From the NCBI GenBank assembly GCA_958350755.1, contig CATWID010000027.1, positions 1-24,975 of the forward strand: a stretch of DNA of 24,975 nt, given 5' to 3'. Numbering within the stretch: the first letter of the stretch is position 1; each line of letters begins with the position of its first letter. Position numbers and translations under genes: made by a program. The notes beneath the pieces are model-generated. The model saw nothing but the letters and a program-made list of their open reading frames with translations. It did no database searches and had not been told where the DNA came from. Shown piece by piece: positions 6,753 through 14,391 of the stretch. This DNA is from an uncultured Collinsella sp. GTDB taxonomy: Bacteria; Actinomycetota; Coriobacteriia; Coriobacteriales; Coriobacteriaceae.

Positions 6753-7541
6753 CTACATTTCACCGCCCTGCAAGGAACACCAAGCACCTTGCGCGTCGGT
6801 GGTGAGAATCACCGGACCGTCATTGGTAATGGCGACGGTGTTCTCGTAGTGCGCGGCGGGCAGGTGGTCGTTGGTCGTGACGATCCAACCGTCGGAGCCC
6901 GTGCTCACATGGTTGGAACCCATCGTAACCATCGGCTCGATGGCAATGACCATGCCGGCCTGGAGGCGAACGCCTCTCCCCTTCTTTCCATAGTTAGGAA
7001 CGTTGGGGTCCTCGTGCATCACACGGCCAATGCCATGGCCCACATAGTCGCGAAGCACGCCGTAACCGTGAGACTCGGCGAGAGACTGAACGGCATAACC
7101 GACGTCCCCGATATGGTTACCGGGAATAGCCTGCTCGATGGCAGCCTTAAGGCAATCGCGCGTGACCTCGCACAGGGCCTTGGCCTCGGGCGTAGGGGTG
7201 CCGACGAAAAACGTCCAAGCGTTATCGCCAACCCAACCGTCGACAACGGCTCCCGTATCGATGGAGATGATATCGCCATCGCGCAGGATCATGTCGGGGT
7301 TGGGAATACCGTGGACCACGGCATCGTTAATCGATGCGCAAATGGTACCGGGGAACCCGCCGTAACCCTTAAAGGCCGGGGTGCCGCCATGCATACGGAT
7401 AATCTGCTCCGCGAGCTGATCGAGCTCAAAGGTCGAAACACCAGGGCGCACCATGGCTCCAACGTGGCGGAGCGCCATCTTAGATAGCGCTCCTGCCTTC
7501 TTCATCTGCTCGATTTGCGTTGCAGACTTAATCTTGATCAT
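6753..7541 (-). CDS. map: Methionine aminopeptidase type I
   Basis: This enzyme removes the initiator methionine from nascent proteins. The 262-residue protein has the pita-bread fold with all expected residues: His77 (VVHGIP), Asp95 (SIDTGA), Asp106 (GDNAW), His169 (YVGHGIG), Glu202 (AIEPM) and Glu233 (HYENT). It has no N-terminal SH3/zinc extension. Its ATG overlaps the TGA of adk in an ATGA arrangement, indicating translational coupling. The secY-adk-map-infA order is the standard one for spc operons in Gram-positive bacteria. Confidence 0.97.
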   Translation of the reverse strand: MIKIKSATQIEQMKKAGALSKMALRHVGAMVRPGVSTFELDQLAEQIIRMHGGTPAFKGYGGFPGTICASINDAVVHGIPNPDMILRDGDIISIDTGAVVDGWVGDNAWTFFVGTPTPEAKALCEVTRDCLKAAIEQAIPGNHIGDVGYAVQSLAESHGYGVLRDYVGHGIGRVMHEDPNVPNYGKKGRGVRLQAGMVIAIEPMVTMGSNHVSTGSDGWIVTTNDHLPAAHYENTVAITNDGPVILTTDAQGAWCSLQGGEM

Positions 7542-8164
7542 AGACCGAGAGCCTCTTTGACATCCCCGTACACGGTCTCGCGAGCCTGGTCACCGTTGAC
7601 CGACTTGAGCAGACCCTGGCCACGATAGTAGTCGACGAGCGGGCTCGTGGACTTCTCGTAGACGTCGAGACGGTTCTTGATGGTCTCGGGCTTGTCGTCG
7701 TCGCGCTGATACATCTCGCCGGCGCACTTGGGGCAGGTAGCATCGGCAGCGGTGCCGGTGTAACCGCAGGCGCGGCAGGTGCGACGCGAAGACAGACGAT
7801 CGATGATGACCTCGGGGGCCACGTCGACCAGAAGGGCGCAGTCGATCTCGCGACCCATGGCGGAGAGCTCGGAATCGAGCGTCACAGCCTGGGCGGTGTT
7901 GCGCGGGAAACCGTCGAGGATGAAGCCCTGCTGGGCGTCATCGGCAGCAAGGCGCTCCTTGACAAGGTCGATCACGAGCTGGTCGGGAACGAGCTCGCCA
8001 GCGTCCATGTACTTCTTAGCCTGAATACCAAGCTCGGTGCCACCCTTGACGGCAGCACGCAGCAGGTCGCCCGTGGAAATGTGAGCGACGCCGAACTCGG
8101 CGACGAGCTCCTGTGCGACGGTGCCCTTACCGGCACCCGGAGCTCCGAGCAATACGAGGTTCAT
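7538..8164 (-). CDS. adk: Adenylate kinase, zinc-LID type
   Basis: Adenylate kinase interconverts ATP and AMP with two ADP in the cytoplasm. The 208-residue protein has the P-loop GAPGAGKGT (7-15), the AMP-binding DGFPRN segment (84-89) and a long LID. The LID carries Cys130-x2-Cys133-x10-Cys144-x2-Cys147, the structural zinc site seen in many Gram-positive enzymes. The start is ATG 8164 behind GAGGAGGA; the in-frame TTG two codons upstream falls too near that site. It lies between secY and map and overlaps map by four bases. Confidence 0.97.
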   Translation of the reverse strand: MNLVLLGAPGAGKGTVAQELVAEFGVAHISTGDLLRAAVKGGTELGIQAKKYMDAGELVPDQLVIDLVKERLAADDAQQGFILDGFPRNTAQAVTLDSELSAMGREIDCALLVDVAPEVIIDRLSSRRTCRACGYTGTAADATCPKCAGEMYQRDDDKPETIKNRLDVYEKSTSPLVDYYRGQGLLKSVNGDQARETVYGDVKEALGL

Positions 8165-8182
8165 GAGCAATCCTCCTCTAGC

Positions 8183-9469
8183 CTATTTAAAGAATCCATC
8201 GTAATCATACATCTTGATCTGGCCTTCGAGCTTATCGACCGTGTCGAGCACGACGCCGACCATGATGAGGATGGACGTGCCGCCAAATGCCTGGATCAGA
8301 TGGTTACCCGTGAAGGAGAAGATGATCGAAGGCACGATGGCGATGAGCGCCAAAAAGACAGCGCTGGGAAGCGTGATCTTGTTGAGCGCGTTCTTGATGT
8401 AGGCCGCGGTAGCCCTACCCGGACGGACGCCCGGAATAAAGCCACCCTGCTTCTTAAGGTTGTCGGCCGTGTCATCGGGGTTGAACACCATGGAGGTGTA
8501 GAAGTACGCGAAGAACACGATGAGGACAACGTTAAGCACCCAGTTGAGCCAACCGGTCGAAAGCGCAGAGGCAACTGCCTGAATCCAGCCGATGCCGGGG
8601 AAGAACACGGCAATCTGAGCCGGGAAGTACAGCAGCGCCGAGGCAAAGATGATCGGCACGACGCCCGCGGTGTTGACCTTGATGGGCAGGTAGGTGGTCT
8701 GGCCACCCATCATGCGACGGCCCACGACGCGCTTGGCATAGGAGACCGGGATGCGGCGCTGGCCGCGCTCAAGGAAAACAATCAGCGGGATAACCAGCAG
8801 GATGATGGCGCAGATGATCACCATGGTGATGATGCCACCGGCATTACCCTCGGTGCTGGAGAAGATAGCCTGCGGAAGGCCGGCCATGATGTTCGCAAAG
8901 ATGATCAGCGACATGCCATTGCCGATACCGCGCTGGGTGATGAGCTCACCAATCCACATGATCAGCATAGCGCCTGCGGTGAGCGTACCGACGATCATGA
9001 GGTCGAAGATGATCTCGGGAGCGCCGGCGCCATTGAAGCTGATGCCGAAGCTCTTAAAGAGGAAGAGGTAACCCACGGAGTTGAGGATTGCCAGAGCCAG
9101 GGTGAGGTAACGCGAATACTGCGTTATCTTGGTCTGACCGACCTCGCCCTCGCGGGCAAGCTCATGCAGGGAAGGCACGACGGCCTGGAGCATCTGGAGG
9201 ATGATCGAGCTGGTGATGTAAGGCATGATGCCCAGCGAAAACACCGACACATAGCTCAACGCGCCACCAGAGAAAAGATTCAGGAGGGCCATAGCACCTG
9301 CGGCGACCGAATTGTTATCGGTCGAGAAAAGGCCCAGCATCCCCTGGAAGGGAATGCCGGGCACAGGAACGTGCGCACCAATGCGGTACACGACGAGCAT
9401 AGCTATGGTAAAAAGAATCTTTTCGCGCAATTCTTTGATGCGGAAAGCATTCTTAAGACCATTTAGCAC
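8183..9469 (-). CDS. secY: Protein translocase subunit SecY, GTG start
   Basis: SecY forms the membrane channel of the general secretion pathway. The 428-residue protein shows about ten hydrophobic segments. The N-terminus RIKELREKILFTIAMLVVYR and IGAHVPVPGI is typical. The cytoplasmic loop contains VFLERGQRRIPVSYAKRVVG, and the C-terminal region contains KKQGGFIPGVRPGRATAAYI. The start is GTG (9467-9469), which overlaps the last codons of rplO by seven bases, a coupled arrangement. Confidence 0.97.
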   Translation of the reverse strand: MLNGLKNAFRIKELREKILFTIAMLVVYRIGAHVPVPGIPFQGMLGLFSTDNNSVAAGAMALLNLFSGGALSYVSVFSLGIMPYITSSIILQMLQAVVPSLHELAREGEVGQTKITQYSRYLTLALAILNSVGYLFLFKSFGISFNGAGAPEIIFDLMIVGTLTAGAMLIMWIGELITQRGIGNGMSLIIFANIMAGLPQAIFSSTEGNAGGIITMVIICAIILLVIPLIVFLERGQRRIPVSYAKRVVGRRMMGGQTTYLPIKVNTAGVVPIIFASALLYFPAQIAVFFPGIGWIQAVASALSTGWLNWVLNVVLIVFFAYFYTSMVFNPDDTADNLKKQGGFIPGVRPGRATAAYIKNALNKITLPSAVFLALIAIVPSIIFSFTGNHLIQAFGGTSILIMVGVVLDTVDKLEGQIKMYDYDGFFK

Positions 9470-9912
9470 GGCAGCTCGACCTTTCCGCCAGCGGCCTCGA
9501 TCTTGGCCTGCGCAGAAGCGCTGACCTTGTCGACCTTGACCGTGAACTTCTTGGTGAGCTCACCATTGCCGAGCACCTTGACGGGCTCGAACTCGCTCTT
9601 GGTGATGCGAGCGGCCTTAAGAGCGGCACCGTCGATTACAGCGCCGTCCTCGAACTTACGCTCGAGACGCTCAACGTTAACAGCGGTGTACTCGATACGA
9701 CGGGGGTTGCGGAAGCCCGGAAGCTTGGGCAGGCGCATAGCCAGCGGAGTCTGGCCACCCTCGAAGCCGGCACCCTTGGTGCCACCAGAGCGGGAACCCT
9801 GGCCCTTCTGGCCGCGGCCAGAAGTGGTGCCGTGACCCGAAGAATTGCCACGGCCGACGCGCTTACGGTTCTTGGTGGAACCGGGCGCGGGAGTAAGATC
9901 GTGAAGCTGCAT
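9463..9912 (-). CDS. rplO: 50S ribosomal protein L15
   Basis: L15 is a late-assembling large-subunit protein. The 149-residue sequence begins MQLHDLTPAPGSTKNRKRVG and has the glycine-rich GRGNSSGHGTTSGRGQKGQG stretch and the GGQTPLAMRLPKLPGF motif characteristic of L15. It is separated from rpmD by three bases, and its end overlaps secY. Confidence 0.98.
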   Translation of the reverse strand: MQLHDLTPAPGSTKNRKRVGRGNSSGHGTTSGRGQKGQGSRSGGTKGAGFEGGQTPLAMRLPKLPGFRNPRRIEYTAVNVERLERKFEDGAVIDGAALKAARITKSEFEPVKVLGNGELTKKFTVKVDKVSASAQAKIEAAGGKVELPC

Positions 9913-9915
9913 TTG

Positions 9916-10098
9916 CTACTCCTCTACAATCTCGACAAGGTGCTTGACCTTGAAGATCATGCCGCGGACGGACTCGTTGTCAGCAATCTCGCGAACCTCG
10001 CGGATCCTGTGGAGACCGAGGGCACGGACAGTACGGACCTGGTCCTGCTTGCAACCGTTGGTGCTGCGGACCTGCTTGATCTTGATGGTGTCAGCCAT
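9916..10098 (-). CDS. rpmD: 50S ribosomal protein L30
   Basis: The protein is a 60-residue L30, the short bacterial form. It contains KIKQVRSTNGCKQDQVRTVR, then ALGLHRIREVREIADNESVR, matching the family core. It lies two bases from rpsE and three from rplO, so the three genes are tightly coupled. Confidence 0.97.
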   Translation of the reverse strand: MADTIKIKQVRSTNGCKQDQVRTVRALGLHRIREVREIADNESVRGMIFKVKHLVEIVEE

Positions 10099-10100
10099 GC

Positions 10101-10625
10101 TTAGTTCTCCTTACCGACGAACATCTCGGAGACCGTCAGGCCACGGCGAGCCGCGACGTCCTCAGGGCTGGAGAGCTCCTTGAGGCCCTCGACGGCAGCC
10201 TTGATGATGTTGAGGCCGTTGTCGGTACCGAGGGACTTGGACAGGACGTTCTTGATGCCAGCAAGCTCGAAGAGGGGACGCACAGCGCCGCCGGCGATAA
10301 CGCCGGTACCCTCGACAGCGGGCTTGATGATGATGCGGCCGGCACCAAAGTGGCCGAGAACCTCGTGCGGAATGGTGCCCTGATCGGTCACCGGCACGTG
10401 GAACATGTTCTTCTTGGCATCGAGAGATGCCTTGGAGATGGCCATGGGCACCTCAGCGGACTTGCCCATGCCAACGCCGACGTTGCCCTTGCCGTCGCCA
10501 ACGACGACGAGAGCGACGAGGCTCATGCGACGACCACCCTTGACGGTCTTCGACACGCGGTTGATGTAAACGACGCGCTCCTCGAACTCGGAGGCCTCGC
10601 GCTGCTGCTTCTGATTACGAGCCAT
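10101..10625 (-). CDS. rpsE: 30S ribosomal protein S5
   Basis: S5 contributes to decoding accuracy and the mRNA entry helicase activity. The 174-residue protein has the double-stranded-RNA-binding-like N-terminal domain (VVYINRVSKTVKGGRRMSL, GDGKGNVGVGMGKSAEVP) and the C-terminal domain with GAGRIIIKPAVEGTGVIAGG. It lies in the canonical rplR-rpsE-rpmD order. Confidence 0.98.
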   Translation of the reverse strand: MARNQKQQREASEFEERVVYINRVSKTVKGGRRMSLVALVVVGDGKGNVGVGMGKSAEVPMAISKASLDAKKNMFHVPVTDQGTIPHEVLGHFGAGRIIIKPAVEGTGVIAGGAVRPLFELAGIKNVLSKSLGTDNGLNIIKAAVEGLKELSSPEDVAARRGLTVSEMFVGKEN

Positions 10626-10639
10626 GTGCTACATACCTC

Positions 10640-11008
10640 CTAGAACTCGAGACCGGCGGCACGAGCACCGTCGGCGAGGGCCTTGACGCGGCCATGGTAG
10701 ATACGGCCACCACGATCGAAAGCGACCTTGGTGATGCCGGCCTCGATGGCACGCTTGCCAACGAGCTGACCGACCTTCTCCGCAGCCTCTTTGTTCGAGG
10801 TGTGGGTGCCCTTGAACTCGGCCTCGAGGGTCGAGGCGGAGACGAGCGTCAGGCTGGAGCCCTTGCTGTCGTCGATGATCTGGGCATAGATGTTGGCGTT
10901 GGTACGGGTCACGCGAAGACGCGGACGCTCGGCAGTACCCGAGACCTTGCCGCGAACACGACGCTGACGACGCTTGAGGCCTTCCAGCTTCGCCTTATGC
11001 TTGTTCAT
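10640..11008 (-). CDS. rplR: 50S ribosomal protein L18
   Basis: L18 binds 5S rRNA in the central protuberance. The 122-residue protein begins with a basic segment (KAKLEGLKRRQRRVRGKVSG) and contains RPRLRVTRTNANIYAQIIDD and the end FDRGGRIYHGRVKALADGAR typical of L18. The 75-base gap before it, after rplF, holds a stable hairpin. Confidence 0.97.
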   Translation of the reverse strand: MNKHKAKLEGLKRRQRRVRGKVSGTAERPRLRVTRTNANIYAQIIDDSKGSSLTLVSASTLEAEFKGTHTSNKEAAEKVGQLVGKRAIEAGITKVAFDRGGRIYHGRVKALADGARAAGLEF

Positions 11009-11036
11009 ACGTAAACTCCTAAAAAGGTTGATCTTG

Positions 11037-11058
11037 CCAGCACCTAACGGGGTGCTGG
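11037..11058 (-). other. Intra-operon hairpin between rplF and rplR
   Basis: A perfect 8-bp stem (CCAGCACC 11037-11044 with GGTGCTGG 11051-11058) closes a 6-base loop. There is no immediate U-run on the - strand, so it is more likely an mRNA stability or processing element than a terminator. Confidence 0.5.
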
Positions 11059-11083
11059 TCTTATGCGAGTAAGTCGGTTACGA

Positions 11084-11620
11084 CTACTTGGCGGCCTTAC
11101 CCAGCTTGCGGCGGATGTGCTCGCCAACATAGTGGATACCCTTGCCCTTGTAAGGCTCGGGAGGACGATGGCCGCGGATCTCAGCGGCGATCTGACCGAC
11201 CTGCTGCTTGTTGATACCCTTGACGTTCACGTGGGTGTTGTCGGGAACCTCGAAGGTGATGCCCTCGGGAGCCTCGACGATCACGGGGTGCGAGAAGCCC
11301 AGGGAGAACTCGAGGTTCTTACCCTTCTGCTGCACGCGGTAACCGACGCCGGCGAGCTCGAGCTTCTTCTCGAAGCCCTCGGAAACGCCAACAACCATGT
11401 TGTGGATGAGGGCGCGGGTGAGGCCGTGGCGGGCACGGGTCTCACGCTCGTCGTCGGGACGGGAAACGGTGAGGACGTTGTCCTCGACGTTGATAGCGAG
11501 CTTCTCAAAGACATCGAGCTCGAGCTGGCCCTTGGGGCCCTTGACGACAACGTTGTTGCCGTTGACTGCCACTTCGACTCCGGCGGGAATCTGGACAGGC
11601 TTATTACCGATACGAGACAC
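11084..11620 (-). CDS. rplF: 50S ribosomal protein L6, GTG start
   Basis: L6 lies at the base of the large-subunit stalk near the sarcin-ricin loop. The 178-residue protein begins SRIGNKPVQIPAGVEVAVNG and ends in the C-terminal KH-like domain with IRGHRPPEPYKGKGIHYVGE, as in the family. The start is GTG (11618-11620) behind AAGGAGATC. The neighbours rpsH and rplR are as expected. Confidence 0.97.
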   Translation of the reverse strand: MSRIGNKPVQIPAGVEVAVNGNNVVVKGPKGQLELDVFEKLAINVEDNVLTVSRPDDERETRARHGLTRALIHNMVVGVSEGFEKKLELAGVGYRVQQKGKNLEFSLGFSHPVIVEAPEGITFEVPDNTHVNVKGINKQQVGQIAAEIRGHRPPEPYKGKGIHYVGEHIRRKLGKAAK

Positions 11621-11653
11621 GGTGATCTCCTTTCCTTCTACCTACCGAGCGAT

Positions 11654-12052
11654 TTACCAGACGTAAGCGATGATCTCGCCGCCGACGTTGTGCTTGCGAG
11701 CATCGCGGTCGGTCATGACGCCATGGCTGGTGGAAATAATGGCGGTACCAAGGCCACCGCGGACGCGGGGCATGTCGGCAACGCCGGTGTACTTACGCAG
11801 GCCCGGCTTGGAAATGCGGCGGATGCCGTTGATGACCTTAGCCTTCTTGGGACCATACTTAAGCGTGATGTGCAGAGTCTTCTGGGGAACGGTGTCTTCG
11901 ACATCGTAGCCCTCGATGTAGCCCTCCTCGTGCAGAACACGAGCGATCTCGACGAGCTTCTTGCTGCTCGGCATGGAGACCGTGGCCTTGTTCACAGAGT
12001 TAGCGTTACGGATGCGCGTAAGCATATCTGCGATCGGGTCTGTAAGGTTCAT
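11654..12052 (-). CDS. rpsH: 30S ribosomal protein S8
   Basis: S8 binds the central domain of 16S rRNA and in E. coli represses the spc operon. The 132-residue protein has the N-terminal DPIADMLTRIRNANSVNKAT and the C-terminal GVADMPRVRGGLGTAIISTS motif of S8. The start is ATG 12052. Confidence 0.98.
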   Translation of the reverse strand: MNLTDPIADMLTRIRNANSVNKATVSMPSSKKLVEIARVLHEEGYIEGYDVEDTVPQKTLHITLKYGPKKAKVINGIRRISKPGLRKYTGVADMPRVRGGLGTAIISTSHGVMTDRDARKHNVGGEIIAYVW

Positions 12053-12091
12053 ACAGATTCTCCTTCGTTCTTGATGAACACGTGCTCTTGG

Positions 12092-12112
12092 TTCTTCGCC
12101 GCCCTTAACGGC
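12092..12112 (-). other. Intra-operon hairpin between rpsZ and rpsH
   Basis: On the - strand a short GC-rich stem built from GCCG and CGGC surrounds a TTAAGGG-type loop in the 119-base gap. It is weaker than the other two spc-operon hairpins. The boundaries are approximate. Confidence 0.3.
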
Positions 12113-12171
12113 AAAGCCTTTTTAGCGCGTTTTCCCTGTTCCAAACTGATGCTTGAAACGCTGGTAGTGAC

Positions 12172-12357
12172 TTACCAGCTGGCCTTCTTAACGCCGGGAA
12201 GCTCGCCCTTGAGTGCAAGCTCGCGGAAGCAGACACGGCACAGGCCGAACTTGCGGTACACAGAGTGCGGACGGCCGCAGCGCTGGCAGCGCGTGTACTC
12301 ACGAGTAGAGAACTTCTGCTTGCGATTGCACTTGACGATCATCGATGTCTTAGCCAC
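12172..12357 (-). CDS. rpsZ: 30S ribosomal protein S14, type Z, GTG start
   Basis: The short, zinc-binding form of S14 has 61 residues, with ligands Cys24, Cys27, Cys40 and Cys43 in two CxxC pairs (CQRC and CRVC). This is the usual form in actinobacterial and Firmicute spc operons, unlike the longer zinc-free RpsN. The start is GTG (12355-12357) behind GAGGAGG. A hairpin sits in the gap to rplE. Confidence 0.97.
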   Translation of the reverse strand: MAKTSMIVKCNRKQKFSTREYTRCQRCGRPHSVYRKFGLCRVCFRELALKGELPGVKKASW

Positions 12358-12391
12358 TTATATCCTCCTCACATAGAGTATTGTTCGCCCC

Positions 12392-12421
12392 AAGCGCCGC
12401 CCCCTTGTGGGAACGGCGCTT
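12392..12421 (-). other. Intra-operon hairpin between rplE and rpsZ
   Basis: AAGCGCCG (12392-12399) pairs perfectly with CGGCGCTT (12414-12421), with an inner CCC/GGG pairing in the loop. It sits 15 bases after the rplE stop and has no U-run on the - strand, so a processing or stability role is more likely than termination. Confidence 0.5.
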
Positions 12422-12436
12422 ATAGGGCAGGTGAAC

Positions 12437-12994
12437 CTATTTCTTGAACGGGAAACCGAAGGCATCCAGAAGGGCCTTGGCCTCCTCATCGGTGTTGGCG
12501 GTGGTCACGAAAGTGATGTCCATACCACGCTGGTGATCGACGGAGTCGAAGTCGATCTCGGGGAAGATGAGCTGCTCGGTGACGCCCATGGAGAAGTTAC
12601 CACGGCCGTCGAAGCTCTTGGCGGAGATGCCGCGGAAGTCGCGGATACGGGGGATCGCGACGGAGGTCAGACGATCGAAGAACTCCCACATACGGTCGCC
12701 ACGCAGGGTAACCTTGCAGCCGATCGGCATACCAGCGCGCAGGCGGAAGGTAGCGATGGACTTGCGGGCACGGGTGATCATCGGCTGCTGGCCGGTGATG
12801 GCGCGCAGGTCGCGCACGGCACCGTCGATGGCCTTGGAATCGGTAGCGGCCTCGCCGACACCCATGTTCACGACGATCTTCTCAAACTTGGGGATCATCA
12901 TGACGTTCTCGTACTGGAACTTGTCCTGAAGCTGCTGCTTGACCTCGTTGTTGTACTTGGTCTTCAGACGCGGCACATACTTCTCTTCTGCCAT
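12437..12994 (-). CDS. rplE: 50S ribosomal protein L5
   Basis: L5 binds 5S rRNA and contacts the P-site tRNA elbow. The 185-residue protein has the family signatures MMIPKFEKIVVNMGVGEAAT, AGMPIGCKVTLRGDRMWEFF and the MDITFVTTANTDEEAKALLD end. ATG 12994 follows AAGGAG. In other genomes rplX ends a few bases before rplE; here no ribosomal gene is found upstream. A 344-base spacer leads instead to xdhC, so rplE is the first ribosomal gene of this block. Confidence 0.97.
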   Translation of the reverse strand: MAEEKYVPRLKTKYNNEVKQQLQDKFQYENVMMIPKFEKIVVNMGVGEAATDSKAIDGAVRDLRAITGQQPMITRARKSIATFRLRAGMPIGCKVTLRGDRMWEFFDRLTSVAIPRIRDFRGISAKSFDGRGNFSMGVTEQLIFPEIDFDSVDHQRGMDITFVTTANTDEEAKALLDAFGFPFKK

Positions 12995-13206
12995 TGTTCA
13001 CTCCTTCTTGGGGTTTTAAGCACGGGGCGTGGCCACGGTGGGTTGTCCTCGTGCCTCCTGACTGCATCCGCGCCGCTCATGGCATTTCGCGGTTTGGACT
13101 CGACGCAGCAGGAGCCGACAAAACAATCGGTACTATACGCGCATTGGGTGCGTATTTCCAGAAAAACCTCGTCTGCCTGCACAACTCCACAACTCCCCCG
13201 CACATA
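12995..13206 (-). promoter_or_regulatory. Long leader/promoter region upstream of rplE
   Basis: No gene is seen here. On the - strand a TGGAAA (4/6 to the -35 consensus) is followed after 17 bases by TATAGT (5/6 to the -10 consensus), at roughly 13135-13163. This would give an untranslated leader of about 130 bases. Within it, GCACGGGG near 13020 can pair with CCTCGTGC near 13047-13054, around the palindrome CGTGGCCACG. This would supply rplE with its own promoter. A start in the middle of a spc operon is unusual. Confidence 0.4.
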
Positions 13207-13293
13207 TTGATCCCTAGGGGACGGAGGAAAACGGATCACTTGGGTCACCTGACCCTCCGAGCGATCCGTTTTCCTCCGTCCCCAAGGGATCAA
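13207..13293. repeat. Large nested palindrome between rplE and xdhC
   Basis: The 31-base arms at 13207-13237 and 13263-13293 are inverted copies with a single mismatch. Both contain GGGGACGGAGGAAAACGG. The centre holds a second perfect palindrome, GGGTCA-CC-TGACCC (13242-13255). The whole could extrude as a cruciform or fold as a very long hairpin. It follows the xdhC stop by about 45 bases on the - strand and lacks a U-tract. It resembles a REP/MITE-type palindromic unit. Confidence 0.85.
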
Positions 13294-13338
13294 AATGGCA
13301 GTTCCCTATTTCACCGCAACTCATATATGGGAATGCGT

Positions 13339-14382
13339 CTAGCGCTTGCGGGGGACGAGCTTGGTGCGGCGCAGGTGAATCATTTCGGCGGCGATGGAGA
13401 TGGCGATCTCCTCGGGGTCCTCCGCCTCGATGGCAACGCCGATCGGCAGGTGCAACCCGTCGATCTGCTCCTGCGTAAAGCCCTCCTGCTCCAAGCGGGC
13501 CCGCACAAAGGCCGTCTTGCGACGCGAGCCCAGGCAACCCAGATAGGCGGGCTTGGCGCGCATGGCCTGAATCACCACATCGATATCGGACTTGTGGCCT
13601 GCTGTGGCCACGACCACCAAGTCGCGCGGGCCGATGGGGCACAGCTCGTCCAGGTTCTTGTAGTCGACCAGGCGACGGTCGTAGACGCCGGGCACCCATT
13701 CGGGCATCAGCGTGCCGGGGCGATCGTCGCAGGCCACGACGGCAAAGCCCGCCGCCGTCAGCACGCGCGCCGTCGCGGCGCCCACGTGTCCACAGCCAAA
13801 GATATAGGTCAGGCCCTCGGGGCAGAGCGTCTCGATGTACGCCGGGGGAATCTCGGAGGCGGCGTTGGCGTAGGTGACCTTACTCCCCTCCTCCACCAGC
13901 GAAAGCTCGGGGCAACCGTCAATGGTATGGCGCGATGCCTCGCCATGGTACTCGGCCACATCACCCTCGAGCGCGCTTGCGATAAACGGCTCAAAATCGA
14001 TGGTGAAGTCGCCGATACGGCGATACGCCAGTACATCGGCAATCTCCTGGAACAACGGTGCCTTGGTCACGTCCAGGTGCAGATAGCACAGGCAGACGGC
14101 TCCGCCGCAGATCATGCCGGTATCGGAGCCCTCGCCGCCCATGGTATAGCGGACCAGGCGCGACTGCCCCGCGCCCAGCAGCTCGCGGGCCTCGTCCAGC
14201 GCAAAGAGTTCAATCTTGCCGCCGCCGATGGTACCCGCTTGGCCACCGTCGGCAAAGACGGCCATCCAGGCGCCCACGCCTCGCGGCGACGACCCCGCCG
14301 TACCGGCCACGACCACGAGCTCGCACGTCTTACCGGCCTTCAGAGCGCCAAGCGCGGCATTCACCACATCGAGCTTTTCCAT
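13339..14382 (-). CDS. xdhC: XdhC/CoxI family molybdenum cofactor maturation protein
   Basis: XdhC proteins bind molybdenum cofactor, promote its sulfuration and deliver it to xanthine dehydrogenase-type hydroxylases. The 347-residue protein carries both halves of the family. The N-terminal XdhC_CoxI domain has GSSPRGVGAWM (30-40), GTIGGGKIE (50-58) and the Cys-containing GMICGG (89-94). The C-terminal Rossmann domain has FGCGHVGAATA (195-205), DDRP (219-222) and GCLGSRRK. It lies 9 bases after yqeB, and its AGGA ribosome-binding site sits next to the yqeB stop, so the two form an operon. Its client hydroxylase is not in the window. Confidence 0.9.
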   Translation of the reverse strand: MEKLDVVNAALGALKAGKTCELVVVAGTAGSSPRGVGAWMAVFADGGQAGTIGGGKIELFALDEARELLGAGQSRLVRYTMGGEGSDTGMICGGAVCLCYLHLDVTKAPLFQEIADVLAYRRIGDFTIDFEPFIASALEGDVAEYHGEASRHTIDGCPELSLVEEGSKVTYANAASEIPPAYIETLCPEGLTYIFGCGHVGAATARVLTAAGFAVVACDDRPGTLMPEWVPGVYDRRLVDYKNLDELCPIGPRDLVVVATAGHKSDIDVVIQAMRAKPAYLGCLGSRRKTAFVRARLEQEGFTQEQIDGLHLPIGVAIEAEDPEEIAISIAAEMIHLRRTKLVPRKR

Positions 14383-14391
14383 CGTCGTTTC

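Noticed and set aside
8081..9466. Long + strand open frame opposite secY
   Set aside because: It is a His/Asp/Arg-rich shadow of the SecY hydrophobic codons, and the opposite strand is certain.
12964..13293. - strand frame upstream of rplE as a possible displaced rplX
   Set aside because: The translation shows none of the L24 features (KOW motif, basic N-terminus) and its end overlaps the rplE start out of frame.
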